64,000 nt of DNA from Niabella sp. (GTDB lineage Bacteria > Bacteroidota > Bacteroidia > Chitinophagales > Chitinophagaceae), in NCBI RefSeq assembly GCF_030150205.1, contig NZ_JASLGT010000005.1:1-64000 (forward strand), read 5' to 3'. The notes under the pieces were generated by a model. That model was not told the origin of the DNA. It saw only the letters and a program-made list of their open reading frames with translations, and did no database searches. This document shows positions 1-8,905 of this stretch, one piece after another (positions within the stretch are counted from its first letter, which is position 1; the number at the start of each line of letters is the position of its first letter). The position numbers and the translations under genes are program-made.

Positions 1-2
1 CC

Positions 3-131
3 TACAATAACATTGAAGACTTACAACAAAGGCTAACGCAAGTCGTTAACAACATTACTACAATCATTACAAAATCAATCTGCGGAAATGAATTCTACCT
101 AAAAACCTTTAAATATAAATTTAATGTCTAA
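3..131 (+). CDS. 3' end of a gene cut by the window edge, possibly transposase C-terminus
   Basis: The third frame is open from the first base of the window to a TAA at 129-131 and gives 42 residues. They begin YNNIEDLQQRLTQ and end in a basic, aromatic tail. The pattern of a short linker followed by NIEDLQQRL resembles the C-terminal tail of mariner/IS630-like DDE transposases, where NNxEDLxxRI precedes the last helix; this is recognised from memory only. No catalytic residue lies inside the visible part. It could equally be the end of an unrelated protein. The two other forward frames are closed within 40 bases. Confidence 0.35.
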   Translation, partial: YNNIEDLQQRLTQVVNNITTIITKSICGNEFYLKTFKYKFNV

Positions 132-219
132 TTGGTATAAATTGCGTTAGTACTGCTTTTATGAGGTAACCTGTTAGAACACCCGGTACTCAACTTCATA
201 TGCTAATAACGTTTAATCT

Positions 220-1191
220 ATGCAAACAGGAGAAATCATCATCTACCAGGCCCCGGATGGTCAGACCGCTATTGATGTAAGGCTGGAAAAGGAGACGGTT
301 TGGCTGACGCAAAATCAAATGGCAAACTTATTTGATCGGGACAAGTCTGTAATTTCCAGGCACATATCTAATATTTTTAAAGAATCTGAATTAAATGCAG
401 ATTCAGTTGTTGCAAAAAATGCAACAACTGGAGCAGACGGTAAAACTTATCAGGTTGAACATTTTAGTCTTGATGTAATCATTTCCGTTGGCTACCGGGT
501 AAAATCGCCGCAAGGCACCCAATTCCGTATCTGGGCCAATAAGGTGTTGAAAGATTACCTGGTAAAGGGATATGCTGTGAATGAAAAACGCCTGAAAGAG
601 CAAAGCCAGCAACTGGATCAACTGAAACAAACGGTAAAGCTGCTGGAAAATCAATCTTTAAATTCAGATGAAGCATCCGGCCTGCTGAAGGTAATCACTG
701 ATTATACTTACGCATTGGATGTGCTGGACCAGTACGATCACCAAATACTGGAAATAAAAGAGACCACCAGGGAAGAGCTGTTCCGGATCAATTATAACGA
801 AGCGATGGCTGCCATTAACGGGCTACGCGAAAAATTTGGAGGCAGCTTCTTGTTTGGGAACGAAAAAGATGAGTCTTTCCAGGGATCGCTTGGTGCCATT
901 TATCAGACCTTTGACAAAAAATACCTTTATCCCAGCGTAGAGGAAAAAGCGGCACATTTGTTATACTTTGTGGTAAAAAATCACTCTTTTTCGGACGGTA
1001 ATAAACGGATTGCCGCCTTCCTGTTTGTATGGTTCCTGGAGAAAAATAAGATCCTGTATAAAGAAGACGGCTCCCGCAAAATTGCGGATAATGCGCTGGT
1101 GGCCCTTACGCTGATGATTGCGGAAAGCAAACCGGAGGAAAAAGAAATGATGGTAAAAGTGGTGGTGAACCTTATTAATCTTAAAAACTGA
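220..1191 (+). CDS. RhuM family protein fused to a Fic/Doc domain
   Basis: The 323-residue protein has an N-terminal RhuM (virulence-associated) domain at about residues 1-130, with the family signature TVWLTQNQMANLF and a helix-turn-helix-like segment. A helical linker at about 120-170 joins it to a C-terminal Fic/Doc domain. The Fic active-site motif is HSFSDGNKR at residues 255-263. A Lys follows the Asn, as in Doc, where the family transfers phosphate rather than AMP; whether this one does so is inference. Fic and Doc proteins modify protein targets and often act as toxins or growth regulators. No obvious antitoxin is adjacent: the next gene (1231) starts 39 bases downstream and is unrelated in sequence to Phd. 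The start is the only ATG before the conserved N-terminus. Confidence 0.85.
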   Translation: MQTGEIIIYQAPDGQTAIDVRLEKETVWLTQNQMANLFDRDKSVISRHISNIFKESELNADSVVAKNATTGADGKTYQVEHFSLDVIISVGYRVKSPQGTQFRIWANKVLKDYLVKGYAVNEKRLKEQSQQLDQLKQTVKLLENQSLNSDEASGLLKVITDYTYALDVLDQYDHQILEIKETTREELFRINYNEAMAAINGLREKFGGSFLFGNEKDESFQGSLGAIYQTFDKKYLYPSVEEKAAHLLYFVVKNHSFSDGNKRIAAFLFVWFLEKNKILYKEDGSRKIADNALVALTLMIAESKPEEKEMMVKVVVNLINLKN

Positions 1192-1230
1192 TGGTTGATA
1201 CTTGTAAAAGTCAGGTACCCTAAATAGCAC

Positions 1231-1557
1231 ATGGATTTAAACGACGACCTATTGAACAAGGCGCTGGCATTGTCGATGGAATGGGGTGAAAACTGGCTGC
1301 TGCCGGTGAATGAGCGACTCTCAAAGATATATCCTGGATTGGCTGATAACGAGCTGATCGGGTGCAATGACCTGTGCGCAGAAATAAACAAGAACGCGCA
1401 TGAGCTGGTGTGTGAAAACCCCGTGTTGGATGGCTCTGAAATCGGCTTTATGGATTTTGAAATGTTCAGTACCCAATTGCTTAAAAAGTTCGGGTGGATC
1501 AATAAAGGGAATCTCCAAAGACTTTATAGCCAAAGCTGTTATTATGCCCGGAAATAA
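1231..1557 (+). CDS. Hypothetical 108-residue acidic protein
   Basis: This small soluble protein starts MDLNDDLL and has no signal peptide or membrane segment. It contains several short helices (LLNKALALSMEWGENW, LCAEINKNAHELV) and resembles uncharacterised Bacteroidota proteins, but I do not recognise the family. It begins 39 bases after the RhuM-Fic gene on the same strand, so the two may be co-transcribed, and an antitoxin-like or immunity role is conceivable but unsupported. The reading frame is plausible because the codon pattern matches the neighbours and the ORF is flanked by coding genes. Confidence 0.55.
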   Translation: MDLNDDLLNKALALSMEWGENWLLPVNERLSKIYPGLADNELIGCNDLCAEINKNAHELVCENPVLDGSEIGFMDFEMFSTQLLKKFGWINKGNLQRLYSQSCYYARK

Positions 1558-1624
1558 GGGACAACGTAAAGAGGCGATGAAGAGGATATTGAACTGTCAA
1601 AAACAGATTAATATTGAAAAAGAA

Positions 1625-2107
1625 ATGATAACAAACGACAACATAGTATTGCAACCGACAACAGTTGCTGATTTGGAACGGTTCTTTATTTTTCAACTGG
1701 ATAAAGAAGCGATCCATCTGGCGGCTTTTACGCCTAAAGATCCAACCGACAAAACCGCTTATTTAAATAAGTATACAAAGTTGCTGGGTGAGCCTACGGT
1801 GCATATGCGCACCATAATGGCGGATAATGTGATTGCCGGCAGTATTTCAAAATTTGAAATGGAAGGCGATGCGGAGATTACCTACTGGATCGACCGGAAT
1901 TTTTGGGGTAAAGGGATCGGCACCATCGCGCTTAAACAGTTCCTGACGCTTGAAAAAGCCCGGCCCATCTTTGGGCGGGTGGCATTTGATAATATGGGCT
2001 CCCAACGGGTGTTGGAAAAAGGTGGTTTTGTAAGGATCGGTAAGGACAAAGGTTTTGCCAATGCCCGGCAGGAGGAAATTGAAGAGTTTATTTATAAGCT
2101 GGATTAA
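1625..2107 (+). CDS. GNAT family N-acetyltransferase
   Basis: GNAT acetyltransferases move an acetyl group from acetyl-CoA to an amine on a small molecule or protein. This 160-residue copy has the typical order: a beta strand and 'LERFF' helix, the central IAGSIS and ITYWIDRNFWGKGIGTIAL segment (motif A, the acetyl-CoA pyrophosphate loop, as GKGIG) and a C-terminal VAFDNMGSQRVLEKGGF segment (motif B). It is closest in look to the RimJ/RimL-like group. The open frame extends upstream to 1400, but that part overlaps the preceding gene in another frame; the ATG at 1625 gives a standard GNAT N-terminus and is chosen. The substrate is unknown. Confidence 0.85.
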   Translation: MITNDNIVLQPTTVADLERFFIFQLDKEAIHLAAFTPKDPTDKTAYLNKYTKLLGEPTVHMRTIMADNVIAGSISKFEMEGDAEITYWIDRNFWGKGIGTIALKQFLTLEKARPIFGRVAFDNMGSQRVLEKGGFVRIGKDKGFANARQEEIEEFIYKLD

Positions 2108-2479
2108 AGAAGATGCATAGCATAAGTAAGGACTATTATTTAGAATTCGATTTGAAATAAAAAGGATGACGAACGTTGCTGCTACAAGAACAGGTTGCAA
2201 TACCTGCAGAGGGAATACAATCGCCCGAGGTTAGACTGCAGTAGTTTTAATTAGTACTATGCTAAAAATGCAAATACTTCATTAAGCCAAAACGATCCAG
2301 TCTGGTACCGGTGTCACATGGATGGATCGGTTTCATCGGTTCATTTGGGTTATTTTCTTTATTTTTACGTACATCTATTAAAAACTACGATTAAGCCTTG
2401 TCATAAGCCACGCTATTTATGGAATGATACAGCCTCCATTAATTGGGTTTAACCAGGCTATCTATTAAACAACAGTGCA
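2108..2479. other. Intergenic stretch, no gene seen
   Basis: About 370 bases between the GNAT gene and the secreted FG-GAP protein. No open frame with protein-like sequence was found. It is AT-rich, especially around 2345-2400, and must hold the promoter of the downstream gene. I could not assign a convincing Bacteroidota TTTG / TAnnTTTG promoter pair. Confidence 0.5.
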
Positions 2480-5341
2480 ATGATGAACATGATGCTCTTG
2501 GCCAAAAAGCTTATGAAACCCTTCCTGTATATGCTTTTCCTGTTTCTGTTCTTACCGGCAGCTGCGCAGGTAGTATTTTCAAAAGCCGGTTATCCCGGAG
2601 CCCCGGTTACACGAACAGTGGCTGCTGCTGATCTTAACGGAGACGGCTTCGCCGACCTGGCGATGGCAAATAATTTCTGGAATCCAACGCCAGAGAATGG
2701 CGTAATGGTATTACTGAACAAAGGTAATGGCACATTTAACGGTGGGGTAGTATACCTGCCCGGTAGCCGTACAGAAGACCTTGACATCGGTGATCTGAAC
2801 GGCGATGGCCACCCGGATTTGGCGGCGGCGATTGATACCGATGATCCGGTAACCGGTAAACTGGTTCTGTTGCTTAATAATGGCAGTGGTGGTTTTTCTG
2901 TTGCAGGGGAATATACGCTCAGCCATACGCCTTTTTCTGTACGCACCGGCGATTTCAATAATGATGGAAAGGCCGATGTGGCGGTTGGTGACGGCACCGC
3001 TACGGTATCTGTTCTTCTTAATAACGGCAATGGAACCCTGGCTGCTCCGGTAAATTATGTTGCTACCGGCTCCCGGCAGCTGGCGATTGCGGATCTTAAT
3101 AACGATGGTCGTGCGGATTTAGCAGTAACCGGCGGAGGTTCCAACCAGGTCTCCGTACTGTTAAATAATGGCAACGGAACCTTTGGGAATGCCACCAGCT
3201 ACCCCACGGGAAATTATGCGCATTACATTGCTGTTGCCGACGTAGATGGCAACGGGCAAAAGGACCTGGTGGTTTCCAACCGCGGCGATGGCACCGTATC
3301 CGTACTACGGAATAATGGCAACGGAACTTTTGGCGCCCAGGCCGTTTATAAAGCCGGAAAAGACCCTGCAACAGTTGCAGTGGGCGACCTGGATGGGGAT
3401 GGCAAGGCCGATATTGCTGTGGCAAACATATCTGAAAATGCGCTGTCTGTTTTAACCGGTAACGGTAACGGAACCTTTCGCACGGGATATTCTTCGGGGC
3501 TTATGAACCATACGCTTGCACTTGACCTGGCCGATTTTAATGGCGATGGCAGGCTGGACCTGGCTACGGCAACGGATTTTAATGCGAACCATCTCTGGGT
3601 ATGGCTAAATGCCGGCGGCTATACACCTAATGCCTCTAATATCCTTTACGTAAACCAGGCGGTGGATCAAATGGCCACGGGTTATACCGGAAACGGATCT
3701 TCCTGGGCCAATGCCGTTCCCGATCTGGCAGATGCGCTTCAATGGGCCAGTACGCATAAAAGCAGCTGGACAGCAAACGCTCCGTTAAAGATCTATGTAG
3801 CCAAAGGCCGGTACCTGCCGGGCTACACACCGGAGGATAACCATACGGATCCGGCCCACCCGGCCGACACCAGGGACCGGGCCTTCCTGCTGGTACCCAA
3901 TGTGCAGCTTTACGGTGGTTTTAACCCGGCCGGCGGCATTACGGAGCCGGACCATGCCCGTATTTTTGATGCAAGCGGCAGTACTTTAAGCGGCGATTTT
4001 AATAATGATGATGTTGTAAGCGGTAGTGGTACCTCCTTAAACATTACCAATAACAATGAAAATGCCTACCACGTGGTAATCGCCTCCGGTAATGTAGGCC
4101 GGGCCGGTATGGATGGATTTGCTGTCAGCGGTGGTAATGCCAGCGGAATAGCTCCATCTTCGGCTATAGCGGTTAATGCAAAAAATATCTTCAGAAGTGA
4201 TGGCGGCGGCATTTATAGCGGCGCGGCTTCTCCTTTGCTTACCAATCTTACCGTTCACAGCAATACGGTTGCTGCTACAGGCGGCGGTATTTTTATTTGC
4301 GATGGTTCCGAACCGGTATTTACCAACAGCCATATCAGGGGCAATAAAGCGGTTAGGGGTGGTGGTATCTGTAATCAGAATACGACGACCCCGGTTTTCA
4401 GGAACCTTGGTATCATTGGCAATACCGCAAACGAGGGTGGTGGGGTATATAATGCTAATGCCACTTCTGTTTTTGTCAATGCTACTATCAGCGGCAACAG
4501 TGCCGCTTATGGCGGTGGGTTCAATAACCGCGTGTTTTCGGCAACCAACATATATAACAGCATTCTCTGGAACAACCAGAAGAATGGGAATACGGCTGTA
4601 GCCGGTGCAGATATTGAAAACGCAGCCAATGTCACTACTGTTGTAAAAAACAGTATAACGCAGGTTTTTAACACCGGTAATGGTGCAGATAATAACTTAA
4701 CCGATATTAACCCGCTTTTTACCAATACGGCCAATGGCCAGTATACATTGCAGGCCGGTAGCCCGGCGCAAAATACCGGTAGCAACGCATTATATACTGC
4801 CGCTGGCGGCACCATCAGCAGCGACCGCGACCTGGCCGGCAACATACGCTTGTCGGGCAGCACGATCGATATGGGCGCCTATGAAAGTCAGACCGTGTTG
4901 CCGGTATTATTTGGCTCTTTTACCGCGATTATAAAGGATGGCCGGCTGCTGGTAAACTGGAGTACGGAAACTGAAACCAATAATGATCATTTTTTAATAC
5001 AGCTTTCTGTGGACGGTGCTCAATGGAAAACCGTGCAAACCATACAGAGCAAAGCGGCCGGCGGCAACAGCAATACCACATTAGAGTATAGCAGTACCCT
5101 TCCGTTAACGGCAGCGGGTATAAGCGCCGGGCTCTTACTGCTGGGGCTAATGCCTGGCTGCCGCAAAAAAAGAAAGGAGCTTATAATGGCATCTGTTCTC
5201 TTTTGTGTTCTGGCCATTTCGTGCAGTAAACGGGATATTGCCAAAACCATTGAAGACGGCAAACTGTTTGTGCGCATTGTGCAGGTAGATAAGGATGGTA
5301 CGCAGCAGGTATCAAAAGTGATCCGGGCAGTGCAGGAGTAG
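2480..5341 (+). CDS. Secreted FG-GAP repeat / right-handed beta-helix surface protein
   Basis: The 953-residue protein starts with a signal peptide (hydrophobic FLYMLFLFLFLP followed by AAAQ, about residues 13-30). Residues about 45-385 hold seven FG-GAP/VCBS-type repeats, each with a calcium-binding DxNxDGxxD loop such as DLNGDGFAD and DFNGDGRLD. Residues about 390-800 look like a parallel beta-helix with many G-G-G-I-Y/F turns, ending in a 'DRDLAGN...IDMGAYE' segment typical of the choice-of-anchor Q domain. A small beta domain follows (about 815-870). The last 80 residues contain two hydrophobic stretches separated by CRKKRK and then a lipobox-like LAISC at about residue 913. FG-GAP repeats in bacteria usually mediate adhesion or calcium-stabilised surface display; ligand unknown. 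It is a stand-alone gene. Confidence 0.8.
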   Translation: MMNMMLLAKKLMKPFLYMLFLFLFLPAAAQVVFSKAGYPGAPVTRTVAAADLNGDGFADLAMANNFWNPTPENGVMVLLNKGNGTFNGGVVYLPGSRTEDLDIGDLNGDGHPDLAAAIDTDDPVTGKLVLLLNNGSGGFSVAGEYTLSHTPFSVRTGDFNNDGKADVAVGDGTATVSVLLNNGNGTLAAPVNYVATGSRQLAIADLNNDGRADLAVTGGGSNQVSVLLNNGNGTFGNATSYPTGNYAHYIAVADVDGNGQKDLVVSNRGDGTVSVLRNNGNGTFGAQAVYKAGKDPATVAVGDLDGDGKADIAVANISENALSVLTGNGNGTFRTGYSSGLMNHTLALDLADFNGDGRLDLATATDFNANHLWVWLNAGGYTPNASNILYVNQAVDQMATGYTGNGSSWANAVPDLADALQWASTHKSSWTANAPLKIYVAKGRYLPGYTPEDNHTDPAHPADTRDRAFLLVPNVQLYGGFNPAGGITEPDHARIFDASGSTLSGDFNNDDVVSGSGTSLNITNNNENAYHVVIASGNVGRAGMDGFAVSGGNASGIAPSSAIAVNAKNIFRSDGGGIYSGAASPLLTNLTVHSNTVAATGGGIFICDGSEPVFTNSHIRGNKAVRGGGICNQNTTTPVFRNLGIIGNTANEGGGVYNANATSVFVNATISGNSAAYGGGFNNRVFSATNIYNSILWNNQKNGNTAVAGADIENAANVTTVVKNSITQVFNTGNGADNNLTDINPLFTNTANGQYTLQAGSPAQNTGSNALYTAAGGTISSDRDLAGNIRLSGSTIDMGAYESQTVLPVLFGSFTAIIKDGRLLVNWSTETETNNDHFLIQLSVDGAQWKTVQTIQSKAAGGNSNTTLEYSSTLPLTAAGISAGLLLLGLMPGCRKKRKELIMASVLFCVLAISCSKRDIAKTIEDGKLFVRIVQVDKDGTQQVSKVIRAVQE

Positions 5342-5436
5342 ATAAATGATTCGTTGTTGAAGAACAAACGCTGAACGTTACACCATGAACGTAGGCTATA
5401 GGCCGTGCGAACCTCAAATTATAATCTGACAAACAA

Positions 5437-6531
5437 ATGAGTCTTCTACAAACTATTTTCGGCAAGAAGGGTAAACCAATCAAAACATACAACGATTTTT
5501 GGAATTGGTTTTACAAACATGAAAAAACATTTTTTAATGTGGTTAAAAACCAAAGAGATGTAGAAACGGAGTTTTTCGACATACTTTCGCCTAAGCTTTC
5601 CGCTCTGAAAGACGGTTGTTTTTATTTGACAGGCATGTATAACGAGAGTACTGTTGAATTGATATTAACGGCGGATGGGAACACGAAAAACATCGCATTT
5701 GTGGAGGAGCTTGTAGCACAGGCACCTGATATTTGCGGTTGGAAGTTTACAGCGCTCAAGCAGGCATCTGGTATTGAAAGTGCGGCAATCAATATGGCGG
5801 GATATCGATTTGACAGTGATAATTTATTTTTCTATTCTAACGACTATGCGGATTATCCGGACGAGATCGATATTTCGATAATCCATAATGACCTGACTGA
5901 AGAAAACAGGCAGCAGATTAAAACCGGAGTTTATATTTTCCTTGATAATTATTTGGGAGAACTTGATTTTGTTTATAATATAGACTATCTAAGAATAATC
6001 AGCAGGCACGAGGCTGAAAAGCAATTGATTCCGATTGTAAAGCTCAAGGAGTTTCTTAGTTGGCGGCAAAAGGAATTTGTTGAAAAGTATGAAGGCGTTG
6101 GATATAATGCGGAAGATGATGAATACTCAATTTTGGAAGCGGAATTGAAAAATGGAAACAATTTAATTGCGGTGGTCAATACGCAGCTGCTTAATTGGAA
6201 TGGCAAGGCGTCACATCCCTGGATTGCATTTATTACCTTTCGATATGATGGAAGTAATCATAATGGCATGCCTAACAAAAAGGACTATGAAAGTTTAAAC
6301 CAAATAGAAGAAAGCATATTGCATCAACTTTCAGATCAGGACGGCTATTTATATATTGGCAGACAAACGGCGAATGGTGAGCGCGATATTTATTTTGCCT
6401 GCAAAGATTTTCGTAAACCTTCAAAAGTGTTTTTTAAAGTACTGCAAGAGAATGGTAATGAATTTGAAATAGAGTACGATATTTATAAAGACAAATACTG
6501 GCAGTCATTTGAACGATTTGTGACTGCCTGA
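5437..6531 (+). CDS. DUF695 domain protein
   Basis: A 364-residue cytosolic protein without signal peptide. The N-terminal half (about 1-190) has the family look of an effector- or immunity-associated fold (FWNWFYKHEKTFF ... CGWKFTALKQ). The C-terminal half (about 200-362) matches DUF695, with WIAFITFRYDG and YLYIGRQTANGERDIYFACKDFRKPS as landmarks. Function is unknown; DUF695 proteins often occur in polymorphic-toxin and immunity neighbourhoods. The gene is clearly richer in A+T than the FG-GAP gene before it, consistent with separate acquisition. The start at 5437 fits the conserved N-terminus and follows a non-coding gap of 95 bases. Confidence 0.7.
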   Translation: MSLLQTIFGKKGKPIKTYNDFWNWFYKHEKTFFNVVKNQRDVETEFFDILSPKLSALKDGCFYLTGMYNESTVELILTADGNTKNIAFVEELVAQAPDICGWKFTALKQASGIESAAINMAGYRFDSDNLFFYSNDYADYPDEIDISIIHNDLTEENRQQIKTGVYIFLDNYLGELDFVYNIDYLRIISRHEAEKQLIPIVKLKEFLSWRQKEFVEKYEGVGYNAEDDEYSILEAELKNGNNLIAVVNTQLLNWNGKASHPWIAFITFRYDGSNHNGMPNKKDYESLNQIEESILHQLSDQDGYLYIGRQTANGERDIYFACKDFRKPSKVFFKVLQENGNEFEIEYDIYKDKYWQSFERFVTA

Positions 6532-6626
6532 AATGAGGTGGAAGTATTGTATTGTTATTAATAGTAAATTGAGGACTGCTTTACTTCGTATTTTGGGTCT
6601 TATTTTTAAAACACAGCAACAATAAT

Positions 6627-7266
6627 ATGAATGGCTTGAACAAAGAAACGGCAAGCTATGTCAGAAACTATTTTAGCAACTTAATGACTGACGATGAAAA
6701 GTTAGCATTGAAGCATCATGTACACCTATAAGACTTCCGATGAGCCGAAAATGAGGAAGATGCTGATTGAACGGGGCGCGATAAACGAGGAGTCTGAAAT
6801 AATCAATTTTCTGAAAGATGGATATGATCAGTTTGAATTGGCCATTGCAAAACGGATAATGAACGAAACCCCCGAAAAGGTATTTTTAAACTCATGCTCA
6901 AGATGCAACAAACTTGCCCGAACTCCCTATGCAAGACAGTGCCGGCATTGTGGATATAGTTGGCATGAGCTAACAATTGCTCAATTTAAAATTAATGATG
7001 CCTTTCAAATTGGGGAGGAGCAATTTTTCCTGCAAGGGCAAATTGTGAAAGGAGCGATCAGGCAAGGACAATTCATGGATTTGACATTCTTTGGCCTCAA
7101 CATAAAACCTAAAATAGAAGTAATTGAGTGCGCCGATAAAAGCGTGGGAGGAAAAATCGAGAAGGGGATTAGGCTGGGAACAACAGAATTATCGGAAGAG
7201 GAAAAGAAGCTTATTAAAAGTAAAAGTTCGTTTGGAATACAATTTGACATAGTTAAAGAACCATGA
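6627..7266 (+). pseudogene. Frameshifted gene for a zinc-ribbon protein
   Basis: An ATG at 6627 opens a 34-codon frame that ends at 6729-6731 and reads MNGLNKETASYVRNYF...DEKLALKHH. From 6718 another frame continues for 182 residues without a break, starting TYKTSDEPKMRKMLIERG. Together they look like one protein of about 212 residues of a Bacteroidota family, so a +1 shift near 6714-6730 has split it. The long part has a CxxC...CxxC zinc ribbon (NSCSRCNKLAR / RQCRHCGYSWH) at about residues 58-80 of that part. The downstream ATG at 6718 might still start a shortened product. A sequencing error is the main alternative. Function unknown. Confidence 0.65.
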
Positions 7267-7461
7267 TGCTGCGACTAAAGATACTGCAGGAATGCATTAC
7301 CAACATTCTTGTAATTTGAAACATCAAGAGGGTGGCCAGATGAAGGAACAATCATCGTTTTTATGAACGAAACTTTCATTGATAAATATGAATTTGAATA
7401 AATCGGGTAACATTCCGAAAGAAGTATTGATGCGATTGAAAACAACCCTGAGCTACGGTTC

Positions 7462-7869
7462 CTACTTAACGCTTGCCCGATACCTAACAAGCTTGGGATC
7501 TGTTGGAACAAAAATTTCCTTCCCATCTGCATAGACCTTGCCCCAGTTACATAAACTGTCTAAAATCGGAACAAGGTCCCATCCCTTATTGGTCAGTAAA
7601 TATTTTACACCGGTTGGAATGGTATCTGTCATTTCCCGTTTTACCAAAATGGCGTGGGATTCCAGTTCTTTTAATTGTCTTGCCAACACCGTTTCGGAAA
7701 TAGCCGGCAGCTGTTGCTTTAAAAGATGAAAGCGGTTATAACCCTGGGAAATATAATAGATGATTTGCGATTTCCACCTGCCACTCACAATACTGATAGC
7801 AGAGTTGCGCTCACAGGTTTCAAATAAAAACTGCTCGTTGATATAATTGGAAGATTGCTTTTTTCTCAT
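7462..7869 (-). CDS. HxlR family transcriptional regulator
   Basis: The 135-residue protein is a typical winged-helix HxlR regulator: CERNSAISIVSGRWKSQIIYYI at about residues 18-40, the recognition helix region RFHLLKQQLPAISETVLARQLKELE at about 46-70, and the wing YLLTNKGWDLVPILDSL at about 98-117. Family members sense aldehydes, redox or other electrophiles, often through a cysteine near residue 10-20; here Cys19 precedes the first helix. It is transcribed away from the RibD-type reductase gene at 7951 and probably controls it through the palindrome at 7885-7900. The 195 bases between its stop and the frameshifted gene hold only broken frames. Confidence 0.9.
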   Translation of the reverse strand: MRKKQSSNYINEQFLFETCERNSAISIVSGRWKSQIIYYISQGYNRFHLLKQQLPAISETVLARQLKELESHAILVKREMTDTIPTGVKYLLTNKGWDLVPILDSLCNWGKVYADGKEIFVPTDPKLVRYRASVK

Positions 7870-7884
7870 ACTTATGGAATGGGG

Positions 7885-7900
7885 CTAACAATTTTGTTAG
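7885..7900. promoter_or_regulatory. Palindromic operator candidate for HxlR/reductase pair
   Basis: CTAACAA and TTGTTAG form perfect 7-base arms separated by two bases, 15 bases upstream of the HxlR start and about 50 bases upstream of the reductase start. Position between divergent genes and size fit the operator of a dimeric winged-helix regulator. Assignment to HxlR is inference. Confidence 0.6.
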
Positions 7901-7950
7901 TCATTGTTTATAAAAGGATGGATAAAGAACTTTGATCAAAAATACGAAAT

Positions 7951-8469
7951 ATGAAAATCAGTATCTACATAGCCGCTTCTGCAAACGGATTGATCTCTAA
8001 TTCAAGAAATGTGCCTGACTGGCTTTCTCCCGAATATGGAACCGGGATGATGTCTATTTGCCAGGAGTATAAGGCGGTGATCATGGGCCGGCTTACTTAT
8101 GATATTCTGGCACCGGATTATCTGCCCCTTACCCAGGAAGGAACCACGGTGGTGTTAACGACCAACGAAGCTGCAACCTCCGGTAATTCGACCGTGGTTT
8201 TTACAAAAGCAAAGCCTGCTGAAATCGTTCAAATGCTTGCAGACCGGGGCCACACCCATGCCGTTATTATCGGCGGTACTGCTGCCATAAGCGCGTTTGT
8301 AAACGCAGGGGTGGTAGACGATATTTATTTTGTTATGGAACCCGTGCTTTTTGGTAGCGGCCTGCCTTTCTTAAAAGGTGTTGAAGCTGAGTTAAAGCTC
8401 AACCTGCTGGGGGTAAAAAAACTAAACGGCAATACGGTTCAATTACATTACGAAATAGTAAGGTCTTAG
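7951..8469 (+). CDS. Dihydrofolate reductase family protein (RibD C-terminal type)
   Basis: A 172-residue single-domain protein starting with the strand MKISIYIAASANGLI, followed by VIMGRLTYDIL, a nucleotide-binding VVLTTN strand and the hallmark glycine-rich HAVIIGGTAAISAFVNAGVVDDIYF. This is the RibD_C/DHFR-like fold that uses NADPH to reduce a pterin or a similar ring. Stand-alone copies like this are common beside HxlR regulators and are mostly of unknown substrate; this one is unlikely to be the housekeeping folA or ribD. The divergent HxlR gene and shared operator suggest inducible expression. Confidence 0.85.
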   Translation: MKISIYIAASANGLISNSRNVPDWLSPEYGTGMMSICQEYKAVIMGRLTYDILAPDYLPLTQEGTTVVLTTNEAATSGNSTVVFTKAKPAEIVQMLADRGHTHAVIIGGTAAISAFVNAGVVDDIYFVMEPVLFGSGLPFLKGVEAELKLNLLGVKKLNGNTVQLHYEIVRS

Positions 8470-8573
8470 ACTGATTTTATGAGGATGATCTTTTAATAAA
8501 ACTGAAGAGGGAAAAGGATCTAGCTTAACGATTCAGTATTTATTTGTGCCAATAAACAAGCTAATGCTGCACG

Positions 8574-8780
8574 GTGCTACATGGAGGACCGGCCTGCCAT
8601 GGCATTCGTGTACACGACGATCCAAAGAGGCCGCACCGGCTACTCATTATTGAATATTGGGATAACGAAGTTGTTTTTACAGATCTGCACATGCAGACTC
8701 CACGTATGCAGGTATTCCTCAAAACGGCGGAGGAGTTTCTTATGGAATCGCTAAGCTCAGTTTTTGGCGTGAAATTATAG
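8574..8780 (+). pseudogene. C-terminal fragment of an antibiotic-biosynthesis-monooxygenase-like protein
   Basis: The frame reads VHDDPKRPHRLLIIEYW and then HMQTPRMQVFLKTAEEF, the typical second half of ABM-fold putative quinol monooxygenases (full length about 95-100 residues). The upstream end is closed by a TAA at 8562-8564 and the only start in frame is a GTG at 8574, so the first beta strand and helix are missing. The 5' half was not found in another frame of the preceding 90 bases. It is probably a remnant of a deletion. Confidence 0.6.
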
Positions 8781-8905
8781 TGGAATATTAAAAGACAGAT
8801 GCGGCATTTGTAAACACATATAGGCGATAATAATCGTTTAAAATGGATCGTTTGCGTATATTTATAAGTTAGCTGTGTACTTTAACTAACAGCTGACCAG
8901 AAGAA

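Noticed and set aside
3..131. Complete insertion sequence at the left edge
   Set aside because: Only a 42-residue tail is visible and no terminal inverted repeat was found after it, so a mobile element is not claimed.
1400..1624. Upstream extension of the GNAT gene
   Set aside because: It overlaps the preceding gene in another frame and is not part of the GNAT fold.
7275..7532. Minus-strand frame of 85 codons downstream of HxlR
   Set aside because: It overlaps the end of the HxlR gene in another frame, and the remaining part has no recognisable motif; short plus-strand frames there are also closed early.
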